64,000 bases of DNA from contig CBDCDJ010000007.1 of NCBI GenBank assembly GCA_965215355.1, positions 930,001 through 994,000 on the forward strand, read 5' to 3'. Shown piece by piece: positions 7,961 through 15,562 of the stretch. The position numbers were made by a program, and so were the translations under genes. A model generated the notes under the pieces. That model was not told the origin of the DNA. It saw nothing but the letters and a program-made list of their open reading frames with translations, and did not search any database. Position 1 is the stretch's first letter; each line of letters begins with the position of its first letter. The stretch is from CBDCDJ01 sp965215355. Its GTDB lineage: Bacteria > Deinococcota > Deinococci > Deinococcales > Trueperaceae.

Positions 7961-9090
7961 GCGAGTGAACGCAAAGCTTGCGAGGCCAGCGCCGCTGTAA
8001 ACACCTCGTGGCTTCGGGCGGCTTCGTCGGGCGTGACGCAGGTAAAGGGCTGTTTCATGCCGTCTTTACCGTGCGCGACCTCGTCGCAGAACGCCGCCCA
8101 CATCTGCAAAATCGCGTCGGGAAAACCGAACTCGAAAATGCCGCCGGTAATTGTCTCGTACGCGCTCTCGTAACCGAGGTCCAAGTGTTGCCAGGCCTGC
8201 GCGCCGCCCTCGTACTCTAAGGTTTTCAACGTTTTCGGGTACTTCGTCGAATACTCCATCGACAGGTCCGTGCCGTTAACCCGCAAAAACCAGGTATTGG
8301 CCTCGCCGGGCGCGATGCGTTTGGTGTGGAGGAGGATGGGAAAGGTGTAACCGTCGGCCGCCACGTCGCCGAGAAGCGTCGCGTTGTCCCAGGTTTCGCA
8401 GGGGACTGTCCCGCCCTTGCCGTCGGGCCGCATAGGAACGATGTTGGAGAGTTGCGCGTAGACGTTCTCGGGCTGCCAGCCGAAGCGCAGCGGGATGTGC
8501 AGTACGTGCATCCCGAGGTCGCCCATGCAGCCGTACTCACCGTTGTAGCGAATCATCCGTTTCCAGTTGATGGCTTTGTCAGGATTGAGGTCCGAAGAGT
8601 GTAAAAAGCCCGCTTCGACTTCGATAATTCGCCCAAAGCGCCCCTCCTGAATCGCTTGAACGATTTTCAGCGCCCCCGGATAAAACGGAAACTCCGACGA
8701 GCAGCGCGCGAGCACGTCGGGGTGCGCGGCAATCGCCTCGTTGATGCGGCTGTTCGCTTCGCGGTCGATGCCGAAGGGTTTTTCACCCAACAGGTGTTTG
8801 CCCGCCTGGACGATGTCGCAGTAGAGCTGTTCGTGGAGGTGGTGCGGCACCGCGCAGTAGACGGCGTCGACGTCGTCCCTTGCCAGCAGTTCGTGGTAGT
8901 CGGTCGTCGCGCTGGCGACGCTGGGGACGTTTCGCTCGAACCAACTCAGCGCCCCGGGGTTGGTGTCACAGACCGCGGTGATAGTTGGCCGCACGCCGAG
9001 GTCTTCCAGGGCGAAAAAGCGCGCCGCCGCGCTGGCGAACTCGCGGCCCATGAGCCCCAAACCGACGACGCCGAAGCGCAGGTCGCTCAC
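7957..9090 (-). CDS. Gfo/Idh/MocA-family oxidoreductase
   Basis: NAD(P)-dependent dehydrogenase acting on sugars or polyols, 377 residues. A Rossmann fold is seen at the start (FGVVGLGLMGREFA, residues 6-19) and the family EKP motif as LLGEKPFGID near residue 105. The C-terminal domain (about residues 130-370) is the alpha/beta dimerisation and substrate domain. It overlaps both neighbours by 4 bp, so the three enzymes are made together. It may oxidise, or remove and restore, a hydroxyl in the pathway that feeds the kinase and aldolase. Confidence 0.92.
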   Translation of the reverse strand: MSDLRFGVVGLGLMGREFASAAARFFALEDLGVRPTITAVCDTNPGALSWFERNVPSVASATTDYHELLARDDVDAVYCAVPHHLHEQLYCDIVQAGKHLLGEKPFGIDREANSRINEAIAAHPDVLARCSSEFPFYPGALKIVQAIQEGRFGRIIEVEAGFLHSSDLNPDKAINWKRMIRYNGEYGCMGDLGMHVLHIPLRFGWQPENVYAQLSNIVPMRPDGKGGTVPCETWDNATLLGDVAADGYTFPILLHTKRIAPGEANTWFLRVNGTDLSMEYSTKYPKTLKTLEYEGGAQAWQHLDLGYESAYETITGGIFEFGFPDAILQMWAAFCDEVAHGKDGMKQPFTCVTPDEAARSHEVFTAALASQALRSLA

Positions 9091-9926
9091 GCCTCACCCC
9101 GCAACAGGGCGAGGGCCGCTTGGGGCGTCGCGTCTTCATGGATGATTGCCATAAGGGCACCCGTCATGGCGGGCGGGTCGTCGTGCTGGATGACGTTGCG
9201 GCCGTAGACGATGCCCTTGGCGCCTTGCTGCATCAGCGTGTGGGTGCGCTGCAAGATTTCTTCCTCAGACGCCCGACCGCCGCCCCGCACCAGCACCGGC
9301 ACGCGCCCGGTGATTTCGACGACGCGGTGGTACTCGTCTGTATCGTCGCAGGGGTCGGCCTTGACGACGTCGGCCCCCAGCTCGACCGCCTGGCGCACCA
9401 GCGGCAGGATTTTTTGTAAGTCGCCGTCCACCATGTAACCGCCGCCTGTGTCGTTGGCCTGCATCACCAGCGGCTCGACCATCAGCGGCATCCCGAAATG
9501 TTCGGCTTGAGGTTTCAGGCGGCAGATGTTCTCGACACACTGGGCGTGAACCTCGGGCTGGCCGGGCAGGAGAAACAAGTTGACGCACAGGCAAGCGGCG
9601 TCGAGCCGGACCGCTTGCAGCGCGGCGTCCTGGATGACTTTGCTGAACAAGTAGCGCGGCAGCTCTCGGCCATACACGTTGGCGACGTCGCTGCGCAGCA
9701 CCAGGGCGGGTTTGGCCTTGCCGGGGGTTTCTTGCAACAGCGGCGCTTGGCCGACGCTGAGTTGCACGGCGTCCGGCCCGGCCTGGACGACGGCGCGCAC
9801 CGCCTGCGCCATGTTTTCGATGCCCGCCAAAAAGCCGACCTCGTTAAAAAACCCGTGGTCGATGGCGACGTCGAAACACTTGCCGTCCGTTCCGAACATG
9901 CGGTTGAGTCTGGCTGAAACGTTCAT
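9087..9926 (-). CDS. Class I aldolase of the DhnA/LsrF family
   Basis: 279-residue (beta/alpha)8 enzyme of the DhnA-type (archaeal class I fructose-bisphosphate aldolase / LsrF) family. The AIDHG motif (residues 21-25) and the Schiff-base lysine in ADVVKADPCDD (Lys189) are present, and the phosphate-binding loop is seen as LVRGGGRASEEE. ATG 9926 has GGAGGAAG just upstream, so this is the first gene of the operon. It probably cleaves a phosphorylated ketose produced by the downstream kinase. Relatives act on fructose-bisphosphate, sulfofructose-phosphate or AI-2-derived substrates, so specificity stays open. Confidence 0.9.
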   Translation of the reverse strand: MNVSARLNRMFGTDGKCFDVAIDHGFFNEVGFLAGIENMAQAVRAVVQAGPDAVQLSVGQAPLLQETPGKAKPALVLRSDVANVYGRELPRYLFSKVIQDAALQAVRLDAACLCVNLFLLPGQPEVHAQCVENICRLKPQAEHFGMPLMVEPLVMQANDTGGGYMVDGDLQKILPLVRQAVELGADVVKADPCDDTDEYHRVVEITGRVPVLVRGGGRASEEEILQRTHTLMQQGAKGIVYGRNVIQHDDPPAMTGALMAIIHEDATPQAALALLRGEA

Positions 9927-9995
9927 CTTCCTCCAAAACGGGCCGTACCGTGTGGACGTTTGCGCGGTCCGTGGGCCTTGGCGGCGCGGGTTGCT

Positions 9996-10775
9996 TTAAG
10001 GCGAGTCTAACTTGATGAGCGCCCAGTGGCTGCCCCGCTGCAGGCCGTCGCGGCGGTGCGAGTAGAAGCGTGCACCGTCGCAGTGCGTACAGGCGTCCAG
10101 GTCGTAGATGTTGGCGTCCGGCACGCCCGCCTGGGTGAGCGCAAAACGGTTGGCCGCCCGGATGTCCAAGCGGTAGCGCCCGGCGGCGTCGGGAGCGGCG
10201 TCGGGCGGGACGTCGGGAGTAAAAACAGTTTCGGGAAAGCCTTGTTCGTCGAACGTCGCTGCAACCTCCGGCCCCACCTGGTAGCACGGCCCCGCGATAC
10301 TCGGCCCGAAGGCCACGCGGAGGTCGGCGGGGTCGGAGCCGTAGTGTTCGGTCAAGGCCGCGACGACGTTGCGAGCGACGCCCTGCGCCGTGCCGCGCCA
10401 GCCCGCGTGGGCCGCGCCGACGACGCCTCGCACTGGGTCGTGAAAAAGGAGCGGCGCGCAGTCGGCCACGCTGATGACGAGAAGCAAGTTAGGGTCGTCG
10501 GTGACGGCGGCGTCGGCCTCCAGGTCGAACCAGCTCGGTGCGGCGACCACGACGCGCGCGCCGTGGACTTGGTGCAGCGCGCAAACCTGAGCGCGCGTCG
10601 CGCCGAAGTGCCGCAGCACGCGCGCACGATTTTCAGCCACACGGCCCGCGTCGTCCCCCGTGCTGAGGCCCAAGTTGAGGCTGGCGTAGACACCCTCGCT
10701 CACGCCGCCCGCTCTGGTGGTGAAGCCGTGCGGCACGCCCAAGCCCGGTGCGGTGAGGGGCTCGAGCACGTTCAC
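9996..10775 (-). CDS. pgeF: YfiH/DUF152 family polyphenol oxidase / purine nucleoside phosphorylase
   Basis: Member of the YfiH (PgeF/laccase domain) family, 259 residues from GTG 10775, which overlaps the upstream stop as GTGA. The metal-binding motifs are all present: HQVHGARV, DCAPLLF, AAHAGWRGT and the GPSIAGPCYQVG segment. Family members are zinc/copper proteins with adenosine deaminase and purine nucleoside phosphorylase activity and a role in peptidoglycan editing. An in-frame ATG at 10847 would overlap the DUF1684 gene by 76 bp, so the GTG is preferred. Confidence 0.9.
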   Translation of the reverse strand: MNVLEPLTAPGLGVPHGFTTRAGGVSEGVYASLNLGLSTGDDAGRVAENRARVLRHFGATRAQVCALHQVHGARVVVAAPSWFDLEADAAVTDDPNLLLVISVADCAPLLFHDPVRGVVGAAHAGWRGTAQGVARNVVAALTEHYGSDPADLRVAFGPSIAGPCYQVGPEVAATFDEQGFPETVFTPDVPPDAAPDAAGRYRLDIRAANRFALTQAGVPDANIYDLDACTHCDGARFYSHRRDGLQRGSHWALIKLDSP

Positions 10776-11266
10776 GCGTCCCGGTACGTTTTTTCGCCCG
10801 CCCGAATCGCCACCGTCAGGCGGTTCTCGGCGGGCGGCAGCGGGCAACGGTAGCGTTCGGAGTAGGCGCAGTAGGGGTTATAAGCCGTGTTGAAGTCGAG
10901 CCGGACTTTGCCCTCGCTGAAAGGCGGGTCGAGGTAGCGGCCCGCAGGGTAGGTCTCGCGGCCGTTGGTCGCGTCCTTGAAGGGGACAAAGAAACGGCCG
11001 CTGTCGCCCGCTTGTACGAACAGCGTCAGGGTGCAACTTTCCCCAGCAACCGTAAAACTCACGCGGCCGTAGCGCAGGTAGGTTTGCGTGTCGCCGACGC
11101 TGGTGACAAGCTCGAGCGGCTCGGACGTCAGGGGCTCGAGCCGAGGCGTGAACACGAACGTCGGACTCACCGGAAAGTAACGCAAACCGGCAAAGCCCTC
11201 GACCGGCGACGCGGGGTCGGTCCTGAAAAAGTCGTCTTTGCGCTGGCGAAAGGTGTAGATGTCCAT
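10772..11266 (-). CDS. DUF1684 family protein
   Basis: 164-residue protein of the DUF1684 family, recognisable by the start (RQRKDDFFRTDPASP) and by the C-terminal segments DATNGRETYPAGRYLDPP and LDFNTAYNPYCAYSERYRCP LPPAENRL. The biochemical role of the family is not established. No signal peptide is seen. It is co-transcribed with, and translationally coupled to, the YfiH-type gene downstream. A TAGATT box lies 6 nt before ATG 11266, although a GAGG is also close by, so the message may be leaderless. Confidence 0.9.
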   Translation of the reverse strand: MDIYTFRQRKDDFFRTDPASPVEGFAGLRYFPVSPTFVFTPRLEPLTSEPLELVTSVGDTQTYLRYGRVSFTVAGESCTLTLFVQAGDSGRFFVPFKDATNGRETYPAGRYLDPPFSEGKVRLDFNTAYNPYCAYSERYRCPLPPAENRLTVAIRAGEKTYRDA

Positions 11267-11272
11267 AACCTC

Positions 11273-11278
11273 AATCTA
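11273..11278 (-). promoter_or_regulatory. -10 box TAGATT before the DUF1684 gene
   Basis: TAGATT followed by 6 nt and ATG 11266 fits a leaderless promoter; the intervening GAGG makes a short-leader message possible as well. Confidence 0.45.
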
Positions 11279-11352
11279 CCTCACGAGCGCCGGCCGACGG
11301 CTGTAAGTCATCCACAGCCCACTTGCTCCAGGCCGACTCGGTAGGTGCGCGC

Positions 11353-12342
11353 TCAGTAGTTGCGCTCTTTCACCCGCAAACCGGGCAAACCGAGCAACCA
11401 CTCGGTCACCGCGTGAATCGCGCCGCGCACCGGCTTGGTGACGATGGGGTCGCCGAAGCTCTCCAGGCGCACGATGATCTCACTCTCGGCGCGGCGCTTG
11501 ACCACGACCAGAAGCTGCTGTTTTAAGTCGGGCTCGTCGACGGTCGCCCGGACGAGCCACCTGTCGCCTTGTGCGGCGTCTTCGGAGCCCAAACTGTTGG
11601 CGACTTCGTGCAGGATGACGTGGCCGCCGCCGTAGGGCAGCACCTGTTTGCTGAAAACGACGTCGCGGGGCAAGCTGCCCTCGAGCAGGGCGTGCGGCAT
11701 AGTGACCGGCCTTTCTAACACGGGGGCGGGGGGCGCTGCGATACCGTTGTAGGTGAACACGCGGTAGTAAAGAGGTTTGCCCTGACCCTTCCACTTCAGC
11801 GCGTACTTCGTTTCGAACACGGCGGCGGGCGGCTCGGTCTGGTGGGCGTCGAACAAACCGGACGCCGCCGCCTCTTGCAGGGCGAACGCTAGGTAGTCCG
11901 GGTGGTCGGTCGCGAGCCTCACCGTGCCGCCGGGGACGAGGCGGCTCGCCGCCAGCTCGAAAAAAGAGTGTTGCAACAGACGGTTTTTCGCGTGCCGCTC
12001 TTTAGGCCAGGGGTCGGGAAAGTTCACGGTCACCGAACTCAAGCTGTGCGGCGCGAACAGGTTTTTGACCGCGAACGTCGCGCCGACTTTGAGCAGCGCC
12101 ACGTTGGTCACGCCTGCGCGCGCGACTTTTTTCAGGGCCCGCTGGATGCTGGCGCTCGAGATTTCCAGGCCCACGAAGGCCGCCTCGGGCTCGCTCAGGG
12201 CGCGCTGCACCGTGTAGCGGCCGTCGCCAAAGCCGACTTCCAAGTGCAGCGGCGCGGCCCCGAACACTTCGGCCCAAGCTACCGGAAAGGCCGCGCGGCG
12301 CCAGGGCAGCAGCGGCCCCCTGAGGGGGTCTGGAGCGCTCAC
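11353..12342 (-). CDS. trmB: tRNA (guanine-N7)-methyltransferase with C-terminal extension
   Basis: Makes m7G46 in tRNA using S-adenosylmethionine. The first 210 residues hold the TrmB domain: the SAM loop LEVGFGDGRYTV, GLEISSASIQRALKK, and the signature VNFPDPWPKERHAKNRL with TDHPDYLAF. At 329 residues it is about 110-120 longer than the E. coli enzyme; the extra C-terminal domain (from about VFTYNGIAAPP) is of unknown role and also occurs in Deinococcus-group TrmB. Start GTG 12342 overlaps the upstream stop (GTGA) and has GGAGG 4 nt before it. Confidence 0.93.
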   Translation of the reverse strand: MSAPDPLRGPLLPWRRAAFPVAWAEVFGAAPLHLEVGFGDGRYTVQRALSEPEAAFVGLEISSASIQRALKKVARAGVTNVALLKVGATFAVKNLFAPHSLSSVTVNFPDPWPKERHAKNRLLQHSFFELAASRLVPGGTVRLATDHPDYLAFALQEAAASGLFDAHQTEPPAAVFETKYALKWKGQGKPLYYRVFTYNGIAAPPAPVLERPVTMPHALLEGSLPRDVVFSKQVLPYGGGHVILHEVANSLGSEDAAQGDRWLVRATVDEPDLKQQLLVVVKRRAESEIIVRLESFGDPIVTKPVRGAIHAVTEWLLGLPGLRVKERNY

Positions 12343-12965
12343 GCCGCCTCCCACGGCTTGACGAGAAGCGTCACGTTGACGCCCAGGTTGGTGCCGAACA
12401 GCGTTTCGCGTGACACCAGCAGGTAAGGCCCGGCCCCGGCGACGGCCCGGACCTTGAAGACGTCGGTGTGGCCGTCGGCGCGGCGGCAGGCGACGCGGGT
12501 GGGCGCGTGGCCGAGCGCGCGTTCCCAGCTGGCGTGGATGTTCGCGTCCAAGCCGACCACGCCCCCCGGCAGGGATTCGCGGCTGAGCTGCGTCACCAGC
12601 CGCGCGGTGCGCGGCTGGGTCGACACGGCGCGGGCCGACCCCGCGTGGTCGGCGGCGCTGTGCCGCGTCTCGTCCAGGCGCCGCGTCGCCTCGAACAGCA
12701 GGTTCTGGGTCGACATCGTCACGGACACCTGCGGTGCCGCCTGGCCCAACCGAAACTCGAAGCTGCCCCGCTCGTCCGCGAACAGCGCGTAGACGGCCGC
12801 CGCGCCGATTTGCCCGGCGAAGTCCGCGTGAACCACGTTGCCCTGGTCGAAAAAAATGAGCGCCTTGCCCTCGGGATGCGCGACGCTGAGGCGACCGCTG
12901 CGCGCCGACGCGGCCAAAAGTTGAAACAGGTCAACCAAGGAGAACAAGCCGAGCGTTCCGGTCAC
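12339..12965 (-). CDS. DUF4388 (PATAN) domain protein
   Basis: 208-residue protein. The N-terminal 100 residues match the DUF4388/PATAN fold (GTLGLFSLVDLFQLLAASAR, SGRLSV, ALIFFDQGNVVHADF), which in other bacteria is found in signalling and gliding-motility regulators. The C-terminal half has no recognisable domain. GTG 12965 lies 7 nt after TAAACT, so the message is probably leaderless. It is coupled to trmB downstream, which is probably only genomic convenience. Confidence 0.82.
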   Translation of the reverse strand: MTGTLGLFSLVDLFQLLAASARSGRLSVAHPEGKALIFFDQGNVVHADFAGQIGAAAVYALFADERGSFEFRLGQAAPQVSVTMSTQNLLFEATRRLDETRHSAADHAGSARAVSTQPRTARLVTQLSRESLPGGVVGLDANIHASWERALGHAPTRVACRRADGHTDVFKVRAVAGAGPYLLVSRETLFGTNLGVNVTLLVKPWEAA

Positions 12966-12972
12966 AGCTCCC

Positions 12973-12978
12973 AGTTTA
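12973..12978 (-). promoter_or_regulatory. -10 box TAAACT, leaderless start for the DUF4388 gene
   Basis: TAAACT then 7 nt then GTG 12965. A GGGAG lies inside the 7-nt gap, so a very short leader is also possible. Confidence 0.5.
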
Positions 12979-13073
12979 CCGGCAAAACCTCGAAAGCGCC
13001 GTCAAGAGTGGAACGGCTCGAGCCACCAGCGGGACCGAACATCAAGCCGAAAGCAACGCGGTGTCGTCCACGG

Positions 13074-13165
13074 CCTTCCTACGACGCCGCTGAGACTTCG
13101 GACGGGCTTTCGGAAACGCGCAAAAATGGCTACGGAAAGTTCGTTTCGGCTCGGTCGTAGGAAGG
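13074..13165. repeat. Inverted repeat with 12-bp perfect arms
   Basis: CCTTCCTACGAC at 13074-13085 is exactly complementary to GTCGTAGGAAGG at 13154-13165, in the 220-bp gap between the nitrilase stop and the DUF4388 start. The 68-nt loop has no obvious coding content. It could form the base of a structured RNA or be a remnant of a small element. Confidence 0.5.
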
Positions 13166-13189
13166 GGAAACGCCGTCACTTGCGAAGGC

Positions 13190-14233
13190 TCAAAGCGTCG
13201 GCGCTCGAGCAAGGCCGGACGCGCCGGTTCCGAGTTCCAGGTCCACCGTCGCGCGCACGAACGTTTCGCGCTCCGACGTCTCGGCCAGGGCCAGCAAACC
13301 CGGACGGCCCTCCAGCGCGGCTTCAGGCGCGTGTCGGCGGTTGACGACGAGGCTCGAGCGCCCCCGCGCCGAGAGGTCCCAGAGGTCGCCGACAAGCATC
13401 GGGTTGACGCCGTAGCGTACGTTCAGCCGGTCCTGGACGAGCGCGCGCAAGCCGTAACGCAGCCAGGCCTCGCCCTCGCTCAAAGCGCCGTCGCCCGGCC
13501 ACGGCCGCTCCCAGGACGCGTGGTTGGCACTCGGCTGGACGATAATCTGCGCGCCCAACCCGTCGAAGCGCTCAACGACCGAGCTGTAAAAGCCGTCCAG
13601 ACAAAGCGCCACCCCGACCCGGCCGACCGATGTTTCTTGTAGGTAGAGGTCGCCGAGCCGCCCCCGTTGCAAGCCTGAGCCCGCTTCCGCACCGGGGTTG
13701 AGGTAAACCTTGTGGGTGCGGCCGAGCAGCGTGCCGGTTGCGCCGAAGGTGAACGCGGTGTTGTGCACCCGGCGGTCGGCGACGTGCAGGCCGCGCGCGG
13801 CCTCGGCCTCTATGTGGGGCAAAAAGCTCGAGCCCGCGACGATGGTGACGCGGTGCGTCCGCGCCGCCTCGGCGAAGGTGTCGACGTAAGCGCGGTAGGC
13901 CGGGAGAGCCCGCCACAGGTAGAGCGTTGTGAGGCCGAAGGTGCGACTGCGCCAGGCGACTTGCAGCACCTCGCGCCACCTGGAACGCGCCAGCGCGAAC
14001 GCGGCCCTGAACACGTCGGGCGCGGTTTTCGTCGTCGGGTAGGCGTCCAAGCCCAGCAGCAGCGGGAAGCCTATCGTCTCGGGAAACGCGACCAGCGTCG
14101 GCACTTCGGGCAGACCTGTGAGGGCTTCTCCGGTCAGGGTCAGGATTTTTTGCCGGAAGGCGGCGACACTTTCGTAGTGCTCCAGGGACATCTCGGCCTG
14201 CACCGCGACGAGGTTGATGGTTTCAGCGGCCAC
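13190..14233 (-). CDS. Carbon-nitrogen hydrolase (nitrilase superfamily)
   Basis: 347-residue amidohydrolase of the nitrilase superfamily. The catalytic triad is recognisable: Glu in VAFPETIGFPLL, Lys in LGRTHKVYLNPG, and Cys in VALCLDGFYSSV. At 347 residues it is longer than typical omega-amidases (about 270). GTG 14233 overlaps the end of the DNA glycosylase gene by 11 bp; the in-frame start further upstream would lie wholly inside that gene. Its amide or nitrile substrate cannot be assigned. Confidence 0.85.
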   Translation of the reverse strand: MAAETINLVAVQAEMSLEHYESVAAFRQKILTLTGEALTGLPEVPTLVAFPETIGFPLLLGLDAYPTTKTAPDVFRAAFALARSRWREVLQVAWRSRTFGLTTLYLWRALPAYRAYVDTFAEAARTHRVTIVAGSSFLPHIEAEAARGLHVADRRVHNTAFTFGATGTLLGRTHKVYLNPGAEAGSGLQRGRLGDLYLQETSVGRVGVALCLDGFYSSVVERFDGLGAQIIVQPSANHASWERPWPGDGALSEGEAWLRYGLRALVQDRLNVRYGVNPMLVGDLWDLSARGRSSLVVNRRHAPEAALEGRPGLLALAETSERETFVRATVDLELGTGASGLARAPTL

Positions 14234-14765
14234 GGGACACGTGCCGGCTGGCGGCGTCGAAAAAGCGCAGCGGGGCGTTTTTCCACTCACGAGCGTAGTC
14301 GACGCCGATGCGCGGGCCCACCGTGACTGTCTCAGGGGGCGGACCCGCCTCGAGCCACAGTTCCGGCCCGAACAGCCCCGCGCCGTTCAGCGCGCGCGTG
14401 ATGCCCAACGTCCTGGTGAGCCGGCCGGGGCCGTCGGTGCGGCCGCTAAGCTCGTTCACAGGCTCGACCGCGCGCAGCAGGACCGCTTGTCCTTCGCCCT
14501 CCAAACCCGTGACCACGTTCAGCAGGTCGTACATCCCGTAAATGAGGTAAACGTAGGCGCGCCCGGCCGGGCCGAACATCGTTTCGGTCCGTTTCGTGCG
14601 GCCCCTGGCGGCGTGGCAGGCCAGGTCGTGCTCGCCCAGGTAGGCCTCGGTCTCGACGACGCGCGTGCGCTGCGGCCCGCCGCCCGTGTTGACCCACAGG
14701 TGACAGCCGAGCATTTCGCGCGCCACGGTGGCGGCGTCTCGAGCGTAGAAGGCCTGGTCCAGCAC
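14223..14765 (-). CDS. 3-methyladenine DNA glycosylase (Aag/Mpg family)
   Basis: Base-excision repair enzyme that removes alkylated purines, 180 residues. Family motifs are intact: VVETEAYLGEHDLACHAARG with the catalytic Glu, TETMFGPAGRAYVYLIYGM, and VLLRAVEP. GTG 14765 is preceded by TAGACT at a 7-nt distance with no Shine-Dalgarno sequence, so the transcript is probably leaderless. The gene is the first of a two-gene unit with the nitrilase. Confidence 0.94.
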   Translation of the reverse strand: MLDQAFYARDAATVAREMLGCHLWVNTGGGPQRTRVVETEAYLGEHDLACHAARGRTKRTETMFGPAGRAYVYLIYGMYDLLNVVTGLEGEGQAVLLRAVEPVNELSGRTDGPGRLTRTLGITRALNGAGLFGPELWLEAGPPPETVTVGPRIGVDYAREWKNAPLRFFDAASRHVSRGR

Positions 14766-14772
14766 AGGCCGA

Positions 14773-14778
14773 AGTCTA
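14773..14778 (-). promoter_or_regulatory. -10 box TAGACT, leaderless start for the DNA glycosylase gene
   Basis: TAGACT, 7 nt, GTG 14765. No ribosome-binding site is visible in the gap. Confidence 0.55.
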
Positions 14779-14942
14779 CCAGACTCGGGTTCGACCGTTC
14801 GCCCCCTGAACGTACGCCGGGTTAGACACGTCCAGGGAGCAGTGAACTGTCAGCGGATTGGATTTTCAAGGCTAACGGCCAGGAGCCGTCCTGTTCGCGA
14901 GAGAGTGAAGCTCAAACCGACCTGTCACGGGAGGCACACCGT

Positions 14943-14948
14943 TAAACT
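14943..14948 (+). promoter_or_regulatory. -10 box TAAACT, leaderless start for the DJ-1/PfpI gene
   Basis: TAAACT, 7 nt (GTCAACC), ATG 14956. This decides the start codon, because the longer reading frame from 14842 would include the promoter. Confidence 0.6.
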
Positions 14949-14955
14949 GTCAACC

Positions 14956-15561
14956 ATGAACATCGGCGTGGTGTTGTTTCACGAGGTCAACGAACTCGAC
15001 GTGGTCGGCCCCTACACGGTGCTGGACACGGCCAAAAGGTTTCTGGGCGAGGCCGCTGCGGACGAGGCCGACGCCTTCGAGCTGTTCACGGTCGCGAAGT
15101 CGCGCAACTCGGTCCAGACCAGCGCCGACATGACCCTGACGCCGAGTTGGGCTTTTGCCAGCGCGCCTCCGTTCGACGTTTTAATCGTCCCCGGCGGGCG
15201 CGGGGTCGAGGGGGCGCTGAAAGACAAGCCCTTGCAGCGCTACTTGCAGACGCAGCGGTCGAACTTCAAAATAGTGGCGAGCATTTCCGGCGGCGCGCTG
15301 CTCCTCGGCGCGCTCGGCTACTTGAAAGACCAGGTCGTCACCACTCATCCCGACCTGTTTGAGCGCGTCGAGGACTACGAGGTGCTGCGGGTGTCGCAAG
15401 ACCGCGTCGTGAAAAACGCGGGCGGCGTGTGGTGCGCGGGCGGCAGTGCGGCGGGCCTCGAGCTGGGGCTCGAACTGGTTCGCCACCTCTGCGGCGACAC
15501 GCTCGCCAAGCGCGTGGCGCGTCATTTGGACATTACCCCGAGTCAGCCTGGTCTTTTTTAA
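14956..15561 (+). CDS. DJ-1/PfpI family protein with Ser in place of the nucleophile Cys
   Basis: 201-residue glutamine-amidotransferase-like protein. The fold landmarks are clear: IGVVLFHEVNELDVVGPYTV, FDVLIVPGGRGVE and the C-terminal ATTHPD-like VVTTHPDLFE. Members normally carry the nucleophile elbow SVCTGA; here the sequence is VASISGGALLLG, so the cysteine is replaced by Ser111. A classical cysteine-based activity (isonitrile hydratase, protease, glyoxalase) is therefore unlikely unless serine substitutes. It stands alone, and its stop lies 1 bp from the convergent moeA stop. Confidence 0.88.
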   Translation: MNIGVVLFHEVNELDVVGPYTVLDTAKRFLGEAAADEADAFELFTVAKSRNSVQTSADMTLTPSWAFASAPPFDVLIVPGGRGVEGALKDKPLQRYLQTQRSNFKIVASISGGALLLGALGYLKDQVVTTHPDLFERVEDYEVLRVSQDRVVKNAGGVWCAGGSAAGLELGLELVRHLCGDTLAKRVARHLDITPSQPGLF

Positions 15562-15562
15562 A

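Noticed and set aside
13126..13344. 72-residue plus-strand frame near the nitrilase gene
   Set aside because: Very basic, low-complexity translation overlapping the nitrilase gene; no ribosome-binding site.
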